Positions 51,761 to 59,318 of a DNA stretch of 64,000 bases are shown here, piece after piece; positions within the stretch are counted from its first letter, which is position 1; each line of letters opens with the position of its first letter. Under the pieces are notes generated by a model. That model did not search any database, was not told the DNA's origin, and saw only the letters and a list, made by a program, of their open reading frames with translations. Source of the DNA: Actinomycetota bacterium (GTDB lineage Bacteria; Actinomycetota; Actinomycetes; Actinomycetales; Microbacteriaceae); the NCBI GenBank assembly GCA_020160915.1, contig JAIUPK010000005.1, forward strand, positions 62,001 through 126,000, read 5' to 3'. The position numbers and the translations under genes are program-made.

Positions 51761-52381
51761 ATGCGACACACGCCCGGCTATCTGCTGACCGATCCCGAGG
51801 AGGTCAAGCGCCTCATCAGGGAGAACCCGTGGGCGACGATCGTCTCCCACACGGCCACCGGCCTGGTCGCATCCCACTACCCGGTGATTCTCGAGGAGGA
51901 CGCCGAAGGCATCTCGATCGTGAGTCACGTCGGCCGCCCCGACGAGAAGCTGCACGAGCTCGGTCAGCACGAGGTGCTCGTCATCATCCAGGGTCCGCAC
52001 GGCTACATCTCGCCCGGCTGGTACGACGAAGGGGACTTCGTTCCGACCTGGAACCACGTCACAGCCCACCTCTACGGCACCCCCGAGTTGCTGAGCGACG
52101 AGGAGAACTTCGAGGTTCTGGGGCGCCTCGTCGACGCCTTTGAAGACCGGATGCCCGAGCCCGTGCACCTCGACGTCGATGAGGACTCCGCCCGCCGGAT
52201 CGCCCGCGGCACAGTGGGCCTGCGGCTGAGAGTCACGCGCTTCGACGCGCGCCTCAAGCTGAGCCAGAACAAGAGCCCCGAGGTGGTCGACCGCATCATC
52301 ACCGAGCTTCAGGCGGGGGAGCATTACTCGAGCCCCGGACTCGCCCGCGAGATGCGTCGGGTGCACCATGATCCTTCGTAA
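51761..52381 (+). CDS. PaiB-like FMN-binding protein
   Basis: 206 residues from ATG 51761. PaiB/FMN-binding split barrel: GYLLTDPEEVKRLIRENPWATIVSHTATGLVASHYPVIL, GHVGRPD-type SHVGRPDEKLHELG, HGYISPGWYDEGDFVPTWNHVTAHLYGTPELLSDEE, ending with LKLSQNKSPEVVDRI. PaiB in Bacillus is a negative regulator with PaiA; other homologues bind FMN or heme. Divergent from vapBC; its 3' end overlaps the amidohydrolase start by 14 bases. Confidence 0.88.
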   Translation: MRHTPGYLLTDPEEVKRLIRENPWATIVSHTATGLVASHYPVILEEDAEGISIVSHVGRPDEKLHELGQHEVLVIIQGPHGYISPGWYDEGDFVPTWNHVTAHLYGTPELLSDEENFEVLGRLVDAFEDRMPEPVHLDVDEDSARRIARGTVGLRLRVTRFDARLKLSQNKSPEVVDRIITELQAGEHYSSPGLAREMRRVHHDPS

Positions 52382-53762
52382 CGGTCGCCTGGGCGGCGAC
52401 ACCGTCGACCTGCGCCTCGTCGATGGTGTGATCGTCGAGATCGGAACGATCGACGAACCCGGGCTCGACTTCGGGGGGCGCTGGGTCATCCCGGGCCTGT
52501 GGGATCAGCACGTGCACTTCTCGCAGTGGGCGATGAGTCGCCAGCGCGTGGATGTCTCTGCCGCAACATCCGCAGCCGAGGCCGCAGCGCTCGCCGCAGC
52601 CGCCCCGCGCCCGCCCGCCGGGCTCGTGCTCGTGGGCGTCGGATACCGCGATGGACTCTGGCCGGACGAGCCGAGCTTCGAGGTGCTGGATGCCGCGATC
52701 CCCGACACCCCCGTCGTGCTCATCTCCGGCGACCTCCACTCCTGCTGGCTCAACTCCTCTGCCGCGGCCCGCTTCGGCGTGACGGGACCGCTGCTTCGTG
52801 AGGAGGACTGCTTCGCCGTCGTGGCAGCGCTCGACGACGTGCCCACCGTGGTGCTCGACGACTGGGTGGCTGACGCCGGCCGAGCGGCTGCGGCGCGCGG
52901 TGTCGTCGGCGTCGTCGACCTCGAGATGACCTGGAACACCGACAACTGGCTGCGCCGCATGGCTGCGGGCTTCGACAGCCTGCGGGTGCGCAGCGGTGTC
53001 TACCCGCAGTTTCTCGATCGAGCCATCGCCGCCGGCTACCGCACGGGTACCGAGCTCGGTCCGCTGCTGCACGTGGGCCCGTTCAAGATCATCACCGATG
53101 GGTCGCTCAACACCCGCACCGCCTACTGCGTCGACCCCTATCCGGGCATGGGCGACTACCGCGGGCTGCTCACGGTGGAGCCGGACGATCTGGTCGACTG
53201 GCTGGCGCGCGCCGAGGGGTTCACGCCGGCCGTCCACGCGATCGGCGACGCGGCCAACCACCTCGCCCTCGATGCGTTCGAGCGGCTGGGTATCGCTGGT
53301 CGCATCGAGCACGCGCAGCTGGTGTCCGACGAGGACTTCGCGAGATTCGCCGAACTGGGCGTCATCGCGAGCGTTCAACCCGAGCACGCCATGGATGACC
53401 GCGATGTCGCGGAGCGCTACTGGGCGGGGCGCACCGGGCGGGGTTACGCGCTCGCCTCGCTCCACGCTGCGGGCGCGACGCTGCTGCTCGGCTCGGACGC
53501 TCCAGTCGCACCCCTGGACCCGTGGGTGACGATCGCGGCGGCGGTCGGGCGATCGCGGGGGCGGGAGCCGTGGCATCCGGAGCAGCGCATCTCAGCGGAG
53601 GTGGCGCTCGCGGCGTCGGTGCAGACTCGGGTCGAGGTGGGCGCTGTCGCCGACCTCGCGGTCGTTGAACGTGACCCGCTGACCGCAAGCGAGGAGCAGC
53701 TGCGGGCGATGCCCGTGGCAGCGACGTTCCTCGCCGGTCGCGTGACGCATTCCACGCTCTGA
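52368..53762 (+). CDS. amidohydrolase family protein (YtcJ-like)
   Basis: 464 residues. Metal-site motifs: VIPGLWDQHVHFSQW (HxH), later FKIITDGSLNTRTAYC, FTPAVHAIGDAANHLALDAFERLG, RIEHAQLVSDEDFARF and a C-terminal LLLGSDAPVAPLDPW (catalytic Asp). This is the layout of YtcJ-like amidohydrolases acting on C–N bonds of unknown substrates. It overlaps the PaiB-like gene by 14 bases, indicating an operon. Confidence 0.9.
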   Translation: MILRNGRLGGDTVDLRLVDGVIVEIGTIDEPGLDFGGRWVIPGLWDQHVHFSQWAMSRQRVDVSAATSAAEAAALAAAAPRPPAGLVLVGVGYRDGLWPDEPSFEVLDAAIPDTPVVLISGDLHSCWLNSSAAARFGVTGPLLREEDCFAVVAALDDVPTVVLDDWVADAGRAAAARGVVGVVDLEMTWNTDNWLRRMAAGFDSLRVRSGVYPQFLDRAIAAGYRTGTELGPLLHVGPFKIITDGSLNTRTAYCVDPYPGMGDYRGLLTVEPDDLVDWLARAEGFTPAVHAIGDAANHLALDAFERLGIAGRIEHAQLVSDEDFARFAELGVIASVQPEHAMDDRDVAERYWAGRTGRGYALASLHAAGATLLLGSDAPVAPLDPWVTIAAAVGRSRGREPWHPEQRISAEVALAASVQTRVEVGAVADLAVVERDPLTASEEQLRAMPVAATFLAGRVTHSTL

Positions 53763-53788
53763 CGCCCACTGAGCCCTAGGCTCGCCCC

Positions 53789-54574
53789 ATGAAGCTCACC
53801 TACCTCGGCACCGCGAGCGTGCTGCTGGAGTACTCGGGGCAGCGCCTGCTCACGGATCCGGTGTTCGACCCTGCCGGACGCACCTATTCGATGGCACCGG
53901 CCGGCGTACCCGAGCGATGGTTCGCGTCAACCCGCAGCTACGAGGTGCCGCTGACGACCGAGCAGATCGGCCACCTCGACGCCGTGCTGCTCAGTCACGA
54001 TCACCACCGCGACAATCTCGACGACGCCGGCCGCGCGCTGCTGCGCTCGGCCGCGGTGGATGCCGTCATCTCGACGCCCGCCGCCGCCCGGCGACTGCGG
54101 CTCACCAAGGTCAGCGGCCTGCGCTCGGGCGACAGCACGGCGGTCGGCACGGCGACGGTGCGCGCGGTGCCAGCCCAGCACGGGCCGCGGTACGTGCCGC
54201 AGACCGGGCAGGTCACGGGGTTCGGGCTGACCGCAGTCGGCGAACCCAGCGTGTGGCTCTCGGGTGACACGGTGCTGACTGACGCGGTGCGGGAGGCCGC
54301 CCGCAGCATGCGAGGCATCGACGTCGCCGTCATCAACGCGGGCGGGGTGCGGTTCCCGTCGGCGCCGCTGGTCGGCAAGGCCCTGTTCACCTTCACGCCG
54401 GACCAATTCGTCGAGGTATGCCGCCTCGCCGACCCGCGGGTCATCATCCCGGTACACCGCTCGGGCTGGAGCCATTTTCAGCCGGAGAACGATCTCCGCC
54501 GCGCCCTCGAGGCCGCCGGTCTGCTCGAGCGCACGCGCTGGCTCGGCCTCGGGGAGTCGACCGAGATCGTGTGA
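53789..54574 (+). CDS. MBL-fold metal-dependent hydrolase (UlaG-like)
   Basis: 261 residues. Starts KLTYLGTASVLLEYSGQRLLTDPVFD; zinc motif LLSHDHHRDNLDDAGR; later VWLSGDTVLTD and PVHRSGWSHF. It belongs with UlaG/metal-dependent hydrolase-like beta-lactamase folds, lacking the second domain of RNases. Substrate unknown. TAGGCT at 53777–53782 lies six bases before the ATG, suggesting a separate leaderless transcript although the previous gene is only 26 bp away. Confidence 0.88.
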   Translation: MKLTYLGTASVLLEYSGQRLLTDPVFDPAGRTYSMAPAGVPERWFASTRSYEVPLTTEQIGHLDAVLLSHDHHRDNLDDAGRALLRSAAVDAVISTPAAARRLRLTKVSGLRSGDSTAVGTATVRAVPAQHGPRYVPQTGQVTGFGLTAVGEPSVWLSGDTVLTDAVREAARSMRGIDVAVINAGGVRFPSAPLVGKALFTFTPDQFVEVCRLADPRVIIPVHRSGWSHFQPENDLRRALEAAGLLERTRWLGLGESTEIV

Positions 54575-54669
54575 CACCCGGGGGTTACCCCCACCACCGA
54601 TTGGTGTGGATGCCGCATGGCTGATCCGGGCGGCGGTCGCGAGGCTTGAGACAATCAAGGGAGACCGCC

Positions 54670-55995
54670 ATGACAACAGCCACCATCACCGAAACTGCAC
54701 CCCGCCCGCGCGGCTATGGATCGCTCTGGCGCGCCCTACCGCGCGAGCTGCTCTACCTGCTGATCACCTTCCCGATCGCCGTCACCGGGTTCGCGGTGAG
54801 CCTCGGACTCTTCTGGGCCGGGGTCGGAACGATCGTGACCTTCTTCATCGGCCTGATCTTCCTGGTCGGCGCCCTCTATGTCGCGCGTGGGTTCGGCACC
54901 GCCACGGTGGCGCTCGTCGAGTGGACCACCCGTCGTCCGATCCCGCGACCCGCGTGGCAGGATGCGACGGCACGCAGCGGGTTCCTGGGCTGGCTCCGGG
55001 CGGTCATCGGCAACGGGCACTACTGGCTCTACCTGCTGCACACGGCATTGCTCGACTTCATCATCTCGACCGTCACCTGGACGCTCACGATCGTCTGGCT
55101 CTCCATCGGCCTCGGCGGGGCGACGTCGTGGTTCTGGAGCATGTTCATCCCCGTGAGCGCGCAGGACTTCTACCTTTCGCGCTGGCTCTTCCCCCGCGGT
55201 CAGTTCGATGTGGTCCTCGTCGACAACCTTCTCTACCTGGGCATCGGCATCATCTTCCTCGTGACCCTTCCGCTCGTCACCCGCGGCCTCACCACCATCC
55301 ACTGGCTCGTCGCCCGCGGTGTGCTGGCTGCCTTCAAGTCGGATGCCCTCCTCAAGGAGGTCGCCGACCTCACCGACTCGCGGGGTGCCGCCATCGCCGC
55401 TGAGGGTCACTCGCTGCGTCGGCTGGAGCGCGACATCCACGACGGACCGCAGCAGCGACTGGTGCGCTTGCAGATGGACCTTGCCGCCGCCGAGCGTCAG
55501 CTCGACACCGACCCCGAGAAGGCGCGCGACCTGATCGCGGAGGCGATGGAGCAGTCCAAGGAGGCGCTCGAGGAACTGCGGGCGCTGTCCCGCGGGTTCG
55601 CGCCGCCGATCCTGCTCGACCGCGGCCTGATCGCCGCGCTCGAGTCGGCAGCCGACCGGGCGGCCATCCCGACCCGGGTGGTGAGTGAACTGCCCGCCGA
55701 CGGCACCCTGCCCCAGGAGATCGAACGCAACGCGTACTTCGTGGCGAGTGAGGCACTCGCCAACGCCGCCAAGCACTCCGGGGCCACCGAGCTCGACGTG
55801 CGGGTCGGGCTCGATGACGGCTGGCTGGTCGTGGCCGTCACCGACAACGGCGTCGGCGGGGCAGTGGCAACCCCCGAGCACGGCATCGCCGGACTCGAGG
55901 AGCGGCTGCGCGGCCTCGGCGGCACCCTCGAGGTCGTGAGTCCCACGGGCGGGCCGACCGTCATCACCGCACGACTGCCGGTGCCCGCCACCTAA
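54670..55995 (+). CDS. sensor histidine kinase with membrane sensor domain (DesK/NarL-partner type)
   Basis: 441 residues from ATG 54670. An N-terminal membrane 'sensor' domain with about four to five helices occupies residues 20–230. The H-box is RRLERDIHDGPQQRLVRLQMDL (HisKA_3). ATPase motifs are EALANAAKHSGATEL, VTDNGVGG and HGIAGLEERLRGLGGTLEV. The next gene encodes its NarL-type regulator 10 bp downstream. Cell-envelope stress is the usual signal for such kinases; here that is inference. GGGAGACC precedes the start. Confidence 0.92.
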   Translation: MTTATITETAPRPRGYGSLWRALPRELLYLLITFPIAVTGFAVSLGLFWAGVGTIVTFFIGLIFLVGALYVARGFGTATVALVEWTTRRPIPRPAWQDATARSGFLGWLRAVIGNGHYWLYLLHTALLDFIISTVTWTLTIVWLSIGLGGATSWFWSMFIPVSAQDFYLSRWLFPRGQFDVVLVDNLLYLGIGIIFLVTLPLVTRGLTTIHWLVARGVLAAFKSDALLKEVADLTDSRGAAIAAEGHSLRRLERDIHDGPQQRLVRLQMDLAAAERQLDTDPEKARDLIAEAMEQSKEALEELRALSRGFAPPILLDRGLIAALESAADRAAIPTRVVSELPADGTLPQEIERNAYFVASEALANAAKHSGATELDVRVGLDDGWLVVAVTDNGVGGAVATPEHGIAGLEERLRGLGGTLEVVSPTGGPTVITARLPVPAT

Positions 55996-56005
55996 ACTGG
56001 GGCGC

Positions 56006-56647
56006 ATGCTCAGAGTGGTGGTCGCCGACGACTCGGTGCTGCTGCGTGAAGGGCTCGTTCGGGTGCTGATCGAGGCCGGAGTCGACGTGGTGGGGGCGTT
56101 CGGCGACGCCGACTCGATGCTGGCGCAGCGTGAGGCGTTGCATCCGGATCTGATCGTGCTCGACGTGCGCATGCCCCCGACGTATCGCGACGAGGGGGTG
56201 CGCGCGGCGATCCGGGCGCGTGAGGCACAGCCCGAGGTCGGCATCCTGTTGCTGTCGCAGTACGTCGAGGTCGCCTACGCCCAGGAGCTGCTCTCGAGTG
56301 GACGCGGGGGAGTGGGGTACCTGCTCAAGGACCGCGTCGCATCCCTCGCCCAGCTTCAGGACGCCGTCGAGCGCATCGCCGCCGGAGGCACAGTGCTCGA
56401 TCCGGAGGTGGTCGCGCAACTGCTCGGGCGCCGGCATGACCCGCTGGCGACCCTGACGCCGCGCGAGCACGAGGTGATGTCCCTCATGGCCGAAGGGCGC
56501 ACGAATGCGGCAATCGCTCAAGCGCTCGTCATCGGCACCGGCGCGGTCGAGAAGAATGTGACATCCATCTTCCAGAAGCTGGGGTTGGATGACTCGGGCA
56601 CCGACCACCGTCGTGTGCTTGCCGTGCTGGCGTGGCTGCAGCGCTGA
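56006..56647 (+). CDS. NarL/LuxR-family response regulator
   Basis: 213 residues. Receiver: RVVVADDSVLLREGLVRVL, DLIVLDVRMPPTYRDEG (phosphoacceptor Asp), LLLSQYVE, YLLKDRVA (Lys). HTH: LTPREHEVMSLMAEGRTNAAIAQALVIGTGAVEKNVTSIFQKLGL. Paired with the kinase upstream. TAAACT at 55993–55998 lies seven bases before the ATG (and contains the kinase stop), so an internal leaderless promoter is possible. The neighbouring DUF2510 genes are plausible targets. Confidence 0.93.
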   Translation: MLRVVVADDSVLLREGLVRVLIEAGVDVVGAFGDADSMLAQREALHPDLIVLDVRMPPTYRDEGVRAAIRAREAQPEVGILLLSQYVEVAYAQELLSSGRGGVGYLLKDRVASLAQLQDAVERIAAGGTVLDPEVVAQLLGRRHDPLATLTPREHEVMSLMAEGRTNAAIAQALVIGTGAVEKNVTSIFQKLGLDDSGTDHRRVLAVLAWLQR

Positions 56648-56655
56648 GCGCTGCC

Positions 56656-56847
56656 CTAGTACTCGTACTGCTGAGTGACGGACCCGTCGCTGCCGTAGCC
56701 GTAGGCGGGCTGCATCTCGGGGCGCGGACGCTCGAGGTGGGTGGTCCAGCGCTTGCCATCCCACCAGCGCATCATCTCGGAGCCTGCGGGGTCGGGGTAC
56801 CAGCCGAACGGAGCGAGATCGGCTGTGTTCTCGGTGATGGTCGACAT
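56656..56847 (-). CDS. DUF2510 microprotein (copy 1)
   Basis: 63 residues: a DUF2510 module APFGWYPDPAGSEMMRWWDGKRWTTHLE with a short Tyr/Gln-rich tail. No membrane helix. It converges with the response-regulator gene and is paralogous to the gene at 57050–57223, including its 5' region. The promoter carries an inverted repeat around the −10 and a C/G dyad at the −35 position. Confidence 0.8.
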   Translation of the reverse strand: MSTITENTADLAPFGWYPDPAGSEMMRWWDGKRWTTHLERPRPEMQPAYGYGSDGSVTQQYEY

Positions 56848-56925
56848 GTCGGGTCCTGCAGTGCCCTGCCGCGGGGCTGTACGGGAGCGGCGGTTGGCCT
56901 ACCGCTGGAGGCCGTCGGGTGGTGC

Positions 56926-56980
56926 GGTGTCCTCACTGTAGAGGACACCATCTGTCCCCCGGCAGCCCCCAACTCGGGGG
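56926..56980 (-). promoter_or_regulatory. promoter of DUF2510 copy 1 with two dyads
   Basis: On the minus strand a dyad CCCCC–GAGTT–GGGGG (56966–56980) is followed by arms GGTGTCCTC and GAGGACACC (56926–56949) that flank a −10-like TACAGT in their loop. The first dyad is centred near −45 relative to the expected start, where an activator would replace the −35 contact. The same arrangement precedes copy 2. Confidence 0.6.
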
Positions 56981-57049
56981 GATCGTGGGAGCGCTCCCAC
57001 GGCGGGACAACCGCTAACGCGGGCGGAACCCGCCCGAACGAACCGCGGC

Positions 57050-57223
57050 TCAGGACGCGAGCGGTCGATTGATGTCGCGGGTCGAGTACCCGAATGCGGG
57101 CTGCACCTCGGGGCGCGCGCGCTGCACGTCGGTGGTCCAGGCCGTTCCATTCCACCAGCGCAGCATGCCGGAGCCGGCTGGGTCGGGGTACCAGCCGAAC
57201 GGGGGAAGTTCAGACTCGTTCAT
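57050..57223 (-). CDS. DUF2510 microprotein (copy 2)
   Basis: 57 residues from ATG 57223: ELPPFGWYPDPAGSGMLRWWNGTAWTTDVQ plus a tail ending INRPLAS. It differs from copy 1 mostly at the ends, while the central YPDPAGS…RWW…WTT positions are kept. It sits 203 bp from copy 1. Small size and lack of a membrane segment distinguish both from the larger DUF2510 membrane protein at 38.1 kb. Confidence 0.75.
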   Translation of the reverse strand: MNESELPPFGWYPDPAGSGMLRWWNGTAWTTDVQRARPEVQPAFGYSTRDINRPLAS

Positions 57224-57298
57224 CGAAGGATCCTGCAGTGCCAGCCGCGGGCGATTGGGGGAGCGGCTCGGCCCACCGTGAGGGGCCAGTTTCGGGAC

Positions 57299-57351
57299 GG
57301 TGTCCTCACTGTAGGGGACACCGGCTGTACCCGATACCCCCACTTGGGGGG
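57299..57351 (-). promoter_or_regulatory. promoter of DUF2510 copy 2 with two dyads
   Basis: Minus-strand CCCCC–CAAGT–GGGGG (57337–57351), then arms around a −10-like TACAGT (57299–57322) with one G·U-type change from copy 1. Distances to the start codon (76 and 114 nt) nearly equal those of copy 1 (79 and 119 nt). The C/G dyad is also close to the divergent leaderless promoter of the gene at 57378. Confidence 0.6.
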
Positions 57352-57377
57352 CGTGACTGTATCGCTAGGATGGCACC

Positions 57378-57551
57378 GTGAACATCCTCGGCTTCCTGGT
57401 CTCGATCATCATCTTCATCGGCGGCTTCTACCTCATGGGCTCCTCGTTCTACGTGCCCGGCTTTGAGGCTGCCGTGTTCTTCCTGGGCATCATCACGAGC
57501 GCCATCGGCTTCGCGATCCCGGTGCACCTGCTCAAGCGCATCGACGGCTGA
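57378..57551 (+). CDS. small two-helix membrane protein
   Basis: 57 residues from GTG 57378: MNILGFLVSIIIFIGGFYLMG, then a short FYVPGFEAA loop and a second helix VFFLGIITSAIGFAIPVHLL, ending KRIDG. Both helices and the charged ends make it a convincing coding sequence despite its size. TAGGAT (57366–57371) lies six bases before the GTG, consistent with leaderless expression. It is followed 9 bp later by the alpha/beta hydrolase. Function unknown. Confidence 0.7.
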   Translation: MNILGFLVSIIIFIGGFYLMGSSFYVPGFEAAVFFLGIITSAIGFAIPVHLLKRIDG

Positions 57552-57560
57552 CCCGTCCTC

Positions 57561-58457
57561 GTGGCGAGCCTCCTGAGCCGCCTCGCGCCCCTGGTCATCA
57601 CCCTCAGGGGATCCAAGCGCGAGTTCAGCTCCCCGGAGCGCACCCTCGCCCGCATTGACCGCTTAGGTCGTCACCCTCGCCCCTTCGTCCCGCCTCGACT
57701 GCGAGGTGTCGACGTGTCAAGGTCGGATACGTCGGGCTGGCCTGTCTTCACGGTCGCCCCCGCCGACCCGGATGCCCGTACCGGCCGCCGCGCGATCTAC
57801 CTCCACGGCGGCGTCTACTGCTACGAGATCGACCCCGTGCACTGGCGCTTCATCGCCCGGCTCGCCGTGGAGACGGGTGCCACGGTCACCGTTCCGATCA
57901 TGCCCCTCGCGCCCCGCGGAACGGCCTCCGTCGTTGTGCCGGGCGTCGCCGACCTCACCGCCGCGCTCGTCGACGAGGTGGGAGCGGCGAACGTGTCGAT
58001 CCTCGGCGACTCCTCGGGCGGTGGCATGGCCCTGGCCGTGGCGATGCTTCTGCGCGACCGCGGAGTCGCGCCGCTCGGCGCAACCGTGTTGATTGCGCCG
58101 TGGCTCGACATCAGCGGCACCGACCCGCGGCTGGCCGAGATCGCGCCGAGTGACCCGTGGCTCGCGGTAGCGGGAACGCACGCAGCTGGCGCCCTGTACC
58201 GGGCCGAGCTGCCCGAATCCCACCCCTACGTGAGCCCGATCCACGGGTCGCTGCAGGGGCTGGGGCCGATCGTGCTCTTCAGCGGCACGCGGGACATCCT
58301 GAACGCAGACGCCGTGCGGCTGGTGGCGTTGGCCGCGGCATCCGGTCACCCGCTGGAGTACCACGAGGGCGTCGGGATGATCCACAACTACCCGATCCTG
58401 CCGATGCCCGAGGGCGAAGCTGCACGTGCGCTGATAGTCGCGGCGATGGGTCGCTAG
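57561..58457 (+). CDS. alpha/beta hydrolase, HSL/steryl-acetyl-hydrolase type
   Basis: 298 residues, GTG start. The oxyanion motif is IYLHGGVYCYEIDPVHWRF (HGG), and the nucleophile elbow ILGDSSGGGMALAVAML (GDSSG). Asp and His of the triad fall in LFSGTRDILNAD and GVGMIHNYPI. This is the hormone-sensitive lipase group, which hydrolyses short-chain esters. No signal peptide, so cytosolic or membrane-associated. Probably co-transcribed with the small membrane protein. Confidence 0.9.
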   Translation: MASLLSRLAPLVITLRGSKREFSSPERTLARIDRLGRHPRPFVPPRLRGVDVSRSDTSGWPVFTVAPADPDARTGRRAIYLHGGVYCYEIDPVHWRFIARLAVETGATVTVPIMPLAPRGTASVVVPGVADLTAALVDEVGAANVSILGDSSGGGMALAVAMLLRDRGVAPLGATVLIAPWLDISGTDPRLAEIAPSDPWLAVAGTHAAGALYRAELPESHPYVSPIHGSLQGLGPIVLFSGTRDILNADAVRLVALAAASGHPLEYHEGVGMIHNYPILPMPEGEAARALIVAAMGR

Positions 58458-58508
58458 CGGGAATCCTCACGGCCACTTTCGCGTTCCACTCAGCGGAGGA
58501 CACGAACA

Positions 58509-58913
58509 GTGAGCAAGATCTACGAAGAACTTGAGAACGACGACGGAACGGTCACGCGATACAAGCGCCACCTGAACGGGCGGGGGCGCATCGCCGCAAC
58601 CGCAACAGTGGATGCCACGGCCTGGATCGACCCCTCGGCTTACGTCGAAGACGGCGCAACTGTGCAGCGCGCCGCACGCATCGGCGCGGGCAGCTGGGTC
58701 GAGCGCGACGCCGTGGTCGGCGCAGGAGCCATCATCGGTTCGGCCGTGAGCATCGGCGCGCAGGCGTGGGTGGGAGCGGCCGCGAAGGTCGGTAGCCACG
58801 TGCGCATTGGCGCTGGCGCGAAGCTCGAGAGCGGCGCGATCGTGGTCGGCGACTCGATCATTCCCGAGGGCGCGACTGTCGCGGGGCGCTCGGGGTACCA
58901 GCGCGCGGCGTAA
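58509..58913 (+). CDS. hexapeptide-repeat (left-handed beta-helix) protein
   Basis: 134 residues, GTG start. From residue 30 the sequence follows hexapeptide periodicity: ATVDATAWIDPSAYVEDGATVQRAARIGAGSWVERDAVVGAGAIIGSAVSIG… with about 14 turns. Such repeats form the beta-helix of acyltransferases or gamma-carbonic anhydrases, but catalytic His residues typical of those enzymes are not evident. It may be structural. A strong terminator follows. Confidence 0.75.
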   Translation: MSKIYEELENDDGTVTRYKRHLNGRGRIAATATVDATAWIDPSAYVEDGATVQRAARIGAGSWVERDAVVGAGAIIGSAVSIGAQAWVGAAAKVGSHVRIGAGAKLESGAIVVGDSIIPEGATVAGRSGYQRAA

Positions 58914-58931
58914 GTTGGCGCCAGCGAAACG

Positions 58932-58961
58932 AAAAGCCCCGACCCATCCGGGCTGGGGCTT
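58932..58961. terminator. terminator after the hexapeptide-repeat gene
   Basis: AAGCCCC (58934–58940) pairs with GGGGCTT (58955–58961), with an inner CCC/GGG stem and loop ATCC, followed by TCTCGTT. It is usable in both directions and has the same design as the hairpin at 59071–59114. Confidence 0.85.
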
Positions 58962-58992
58962 TCTCGTTCGAGGGGATGACGGGAATCCCCTA

Positions 58993-59036
58993 CTGAGCCG
59001 CCAGCACACCGCTTCGCGGTGCGCTGGTCTGCTCAG
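58993..59036. other. structured element with TTCG-type hairpin
   Basis: Nested arms CTGAGC/GCTCAG, CCAGC/GCTGG and CACCG/CGGTG enclose CTTCG, forming a roughly 44-nt stem. It lies between the repeated tRNA 3' ends. No matching gene or RNA family is recognised. Confidence 0.55.
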
Positions 59037-59070
59037 CGGGGGCCCATTCGATTCACTCCACCATTTTCAG

Positions 59071-59114
59071 AATGAACAAAGGCCCCACCCATGCGGGTGA
59101 GGCCTTTCCTCATT
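59071..59114 (-). terminator. terminator downstream of tRNA-Gly
   Basis: AATGA/TCATT, AAAGGCC/GGCCTTT and CACCC/GGGTG arms form one long hairpin with loop ATGC, starting four bases beyond the 3' end of tRNA-Gly on the minus strand. Confidence 0.8.
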
Positions 59115-59117
59115 CTG

Positions 59118-59188
59118 AGGGGATGACGGGAATCGAACCCGCGTAGTCAGTTTGGAAGACTGAAGCTCTACCATTGAGCTACATCCCC
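59118..59188 (-). tRNA. tRNA-Gly (TCC)
   Basis: Minus strand: acceptor GGGGATG/CATCCCC, D arm GCTCAATGGTAGAGC, anticodon stem TCAGT/ACTGA with loop CTTCCAA (anticodon TCC, Gly GGA codons), T arm GCGGGTTCGATTCCCGT. The CCA end is not encoded. A second copy of its 3' end lies 147 bp away. Confidence 0.95.
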
Positions 59189-59318
59189 ACGGTCGGCAAG
59201 CCGAGCGTTCGGCAGCTAGCCTAACGCATCATCCGGGCGCCCGATTGAGGTGCATACAGAGGGTGTCGCTCGCCGCTACGATTCGGTAGTCAGTACGCCC
59301 GAACCTTAGTGGGGACCC

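Larger units (their letters stand above)
58970..59134. repeat. 18-bp direct repeat of the tRNA-Gly 3' end
   Basis: GAGGGGATGACGGGAATC occurs at 58970–58987 and at 59117–59134. The second copy is the 3' part of tRNA-Gly (T-arm half and acceptor strand, minus strand). Each copy adjoins a similar hairpin terminator. This is either a vestige of a second tRNA-Gly or an att-like duplication. Confidence 0.8.
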
